Shown piece by piece: positions 35,190 to 37,196 of a stretch of DNA of 37,196 nucleotides. The number at the start of each line of letters is the position of its first letter. Within the stretch, counting starts at the first letter, position 1. The position numbers and the translations under genes are program-made. Source of the DNA: Planctomycetota bacterium (GTDB lineage: Bacteria; Planctomycetota; UBA1135; JADKAF01); NCBI GenBank assembly GCA_016793245.1, contig JAEUHW010000048.1:1-37196 (forward strand). The letters are read 5' to 3'. The notes beneath the pieces were generated by a model. The model saw nothing but the letters and a program-made list of their open reading frames with translations, was not told where the DNA came from and searched no databases.

Positions 35190-37196
35190 ATGAGCCGCAT
35201 CCGACTCAAGGTGCAGGCCGCCGTCGCGGTCCTGCTGCTCCTGCTGATCGCCGTCGAGCTGAACGTGCTCGCGCGCCGCTACGGTGCGAACGCGCGCGTC
35301 GACTTGAGCTCGTCGGGGCGTTGGACTCTGGCGCCGGCGACGCGCGACTCGCTCGCGGCGATGCAGCGGCGCTTCGAAGACACCGTCCGCCAAGACGAGG
35401 AAGGGCAGAAGCGCGCGCTCACGCAGCGCGAGCGCGATGACCTCCGCGTGCATCTCGAGCTCTACACGAGTGGAACGCCTCCGCCCGAGTACGCCGATTA
35501 CTTCCGCGAGACGGAGAGCCGCGTCGAGGACTTGCGCGCGGCGGCCGGCGACTTCCTGCGCGTCGAGATCCATCGCCTGGACCCCGAGCGTTCGCGCCTC
35601 GAGATCGAGCGCGCCGAGCAAGAGGGGCTCTCCCCGATCCCGAACCTCGACGCGAAGGGCCGCGCGGAGCGCCTCTGGTGCGGCCTCGTGCTGCGCTATG
35701 CCGAGCGCAAGGAGTCGGCGAAGAACGCGATCGCGCCGTTCGACGTGGAAGCGTGGTTCGTGCGCCACCTCGACTCGTTCCTGGAGACGGAGCCGGCGCT
35801 GGTCTGCGTGCTGGTCGAGGAGGACCTGAAGAAGACTCCGCTCGCGCGTCCGGGCTTGGAGGACCTGCAGTCCTTCCAGCAGGAGCTCTCGCGCTGGATC
35901 CAGAAGCAGTATCCCGACGCGATGCAGGGCTCGCCGCGCGCGCAGGAAGCGCAGCAGGAAGCGCAGCGCCTGAGCCAGGCGCACGCACCCGAGGTGCTCG
36001 CGAAGGACCTGCGCTACTTGCTGCGCGGCTCCGTCACCGTCCGTCCGCTCGCGCGCATCGACGGCTACAACAAGCTGCCGGTGGAGTGCCGCTTGCTCGT
36101 GCTCATGCGTCCGTCGCCGACGACGCTCGGCGCCGAAGGCGTCGAGCAGATCGCGTCGTATCTGCGGCGCGGCGGCAACGTGCTCGCGTTCGTGCCGCGC
36201 TACGAGCCGACCGAGCTGCAGCAGCAGCAGTTCAAGCAGAACGACCTCGGCGAGCTCGGGCATTACTTGGAGGGCCTCGGCGTGCGCGTGCGCTCCGAGG
36301 TGGTCGCGCAGCAAGCACCCGCGATCGAGCTCCAGACGCAGCAGCAAGGCCAGTCGGCCGATACGGTGGGACGGCGCCGCGCGCGTTCGCAGCGCTTGCC
36401 GTTCCTGCTGCGCCTCGATCGCGCGGATCCCGCCGAGGAGTCGACGGGAGCCGCGGTCGAGATCGCGCTGCTGCGCGCGCTGCGCGAAGCGCTGATCGAG
36501 CTGCGGACCGGCGCGGAGCAGCGGAAGGCCGCTCCCGTCGCCGAGCGCGACGAACTCCTGGGTGAGCTCGGTGACACGGCGCGCGCGTGGGGCGAAGTGT
36601 GGGCCGCCGAGGAGCGCGGCGCGAAGGCGATCGAAGGCGAGCTCGGTCTCTGGCCGCCGGCGCAGGAGCAGCAGCGCTTGGATGCGCTGCGGCAGCGCCT
36701 GGAGCTTCGCCGCGAAGACGTCGAGAGCGCCGCGACTTCGCGCGAAGCCGCGGAGCTCGCGCTGCGCGACATCGAAGCGCAGATCGCGAGCGGTGAGCGC
36801 GGCGCGGCCTCCGGGCTCGCCGCCCTGCAGCAAGAGCGCGCGGCGCTCGCGACGGATCTCGCGCAGCGAGCGACCGAAGTCGAGACGCTGCGCGCGCTCG
36901 TTGCCGAGGCCGAGCGCGTACAGCGCGCGGCGAATCTCGTGCGCAAGGCCTATCTCACCTGGCGCTCGCGCTTCGAGCTCTCGGGCGAGGTGCAGCGCCA
37001 GGAGCAGATCTCGCGGCGCGCGTTCGTGCGGGAGCTGCGCGAGAGCCTAGGCGCCCTCGAGGCCGGTCGCGTTTTGTCGCCCGAAGCGCGCGACGCCGTC
37101 GACAACTTCCTCGGCTCCTTCGACTTGCTCTACTCGCTGGACGCCTATCGCGGCGGCGCGCGCGCCGTCGTGGACGCGATCGCGGCGCACTTGCCG
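35190..37196 (+). CDS. GldG-like ABC accessory protein (partial, runs off the window)
   Basis: 669 codons are open to the last base, with no stop. One N-terminal membrane helix (about 8-28) is followed by an extracytoplasmic domain of the GldG/ABC_transp_aux type: LSSSGRWTLAPATRDSL near 39-55, and CRLLVLMRPSPTTLGAEGVEQIASYLRRGGNVLAF (split over about 302-336), the usual 'llvi.gP...ls......i..yl..GG..l.l' pattern. The part after residue 430 is charged and helical, with a probable coiled coil (about 500-590) that I do not recall from the family's standard form. The C-terminal membrane helix expected of GldG has not yet appeared. The ATG at 35190 starts 3 nt after the permease stop. Confidence 0.82.
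   Translation, partial: MSRIRLKVQAAVAVLLLLLIAVELNVLARRYGANARVDLSSSGRWTLAPATRDSLAAMQRRFEDTVRQDEEGQKRALTQRERDDLRVHLELYTSGTPPPEYADYFRETESRVEDLRAAAGDFLRVEIHRLDPERSRLEIERAEQEGLSPIPNLDAKGRAERLWCGLVLRYAERKESAKNAIAPFDVEAWFVRHLDSFLETEPALVCVLVEEDLKKTPLARPGLEDLQSFQQELSRWIQKQYPDAMQGSPRAQEAQQEAQRLSQAHAPEVLAKDLRYLLRGSVTVRPLARIDGYNKLPVECRLLVLMRPSPTTLGAEGVEQIASYLRRGGNVLAFVPRYEPTELQQQQFKQNDLGELGHYLEGLGVRVRSEVVAQQAPAIELQTQQQGQSADTVGRRRARSQRLPFLLRLDRADPAEESTGAAVEIALLRALREALIELRTGAEQRKAAPVAERDELLGELGDTARAWGEVWAAEERGAKAIEGELGLWPPAQEQQRLDALRQRLELRREDVESAATSREAAELALRDIEAQIASGERGAASGLAALQQERAALATDLAQRATEVETLRALVAEAERVQRAANLVRKAYLTWRSRFELSGEVQRQEQISRRAFVRELRESLGALEAGRVLSPEARDAVDNFLGSFDLLYSLDAYRGGARAVVDAIAAHLP

Overview
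The window is about 70% G+C and carries 29 protein-coding genes (two run to or past a window edge) and one tRNA. Starts are often GTG or TTG, and genes frequently meet in 4-nt stop/start overlaps (TTGA, GTGA, ATGA). An RND efflux pair and an MsbA-type exporter point to a double-membrane bacterium. Planctomycetota is my best guess, from the secreted HEAT-repeat/von Willebrand A protein, the very high GC and the general gene style. This rests on recognition by eye, not on a phylogeny, and other high-GC Gram-negative phyla remain possible.

Layout. 1-1029 (-) is a GNAT-type acetyltransferase. 1300-5309 (+) is a parvulin-like secreted protein, an MsbA-like ABC exporter and a GAF protein. 5334-6557 (-) is a fused IspD-IspF. 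6652-11475 (+) is a run of compact genes: ruvC, a ComEA-like helix-hairpin-helix protein, nadC, an RsbW-like ATPase, a VanZ-like protein, a eukaryote-like purB and a small membrane protein. 11558-17670 (-) is a proteostasis block read leftward as tig, clpP, clpX, rlmN and a DHH phosphoesterase. 18053-22575 (+) is an RND adaptor and permease. 22566-24752 (-) is a GT-C type membrane protein. 24890-26818 (+) is a bitopic protein whose C-terminus I read as two Sm-like barrels. 26949-28052 (-) is an APH-fold protein lacking both key aspartates. 28182-30322 (+) is a zinc-ribbon protein and a HEAT/VWA protein. 30804-30881 is tRNA-Pro(CGG). 31648-37196 (+) is rho with a long Gly/Arg-rich N-terminus, followed by a GldA/GldF/GldG-like ABC system cut by the window end.

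How genes work together. Trigger factor and ClpXP form the folding and proteolysis axis. The RND adaptor and permease make an efflux unit that lacks its outer-membrane channel here. The three genes after rho form one ABC system related to gliding-type or auxiliary ABC-2 transporters. The rest is housekeeping: isoprenoid precursors, NAD, purines, Holliday-junction resolution, rRNA/tRNA methylation and transcription termination.

Less ordinary elements are the tandem Sm-like membrane protein, the probable pseudokinase, the disordered N-terminus of Rho, and a good sigma70-type promoter with a 22-nt perfect palindrome that opens about 370 nt of gene-free sequence before the tRNA. No mobile element, CRISPR array or defence island was seen.
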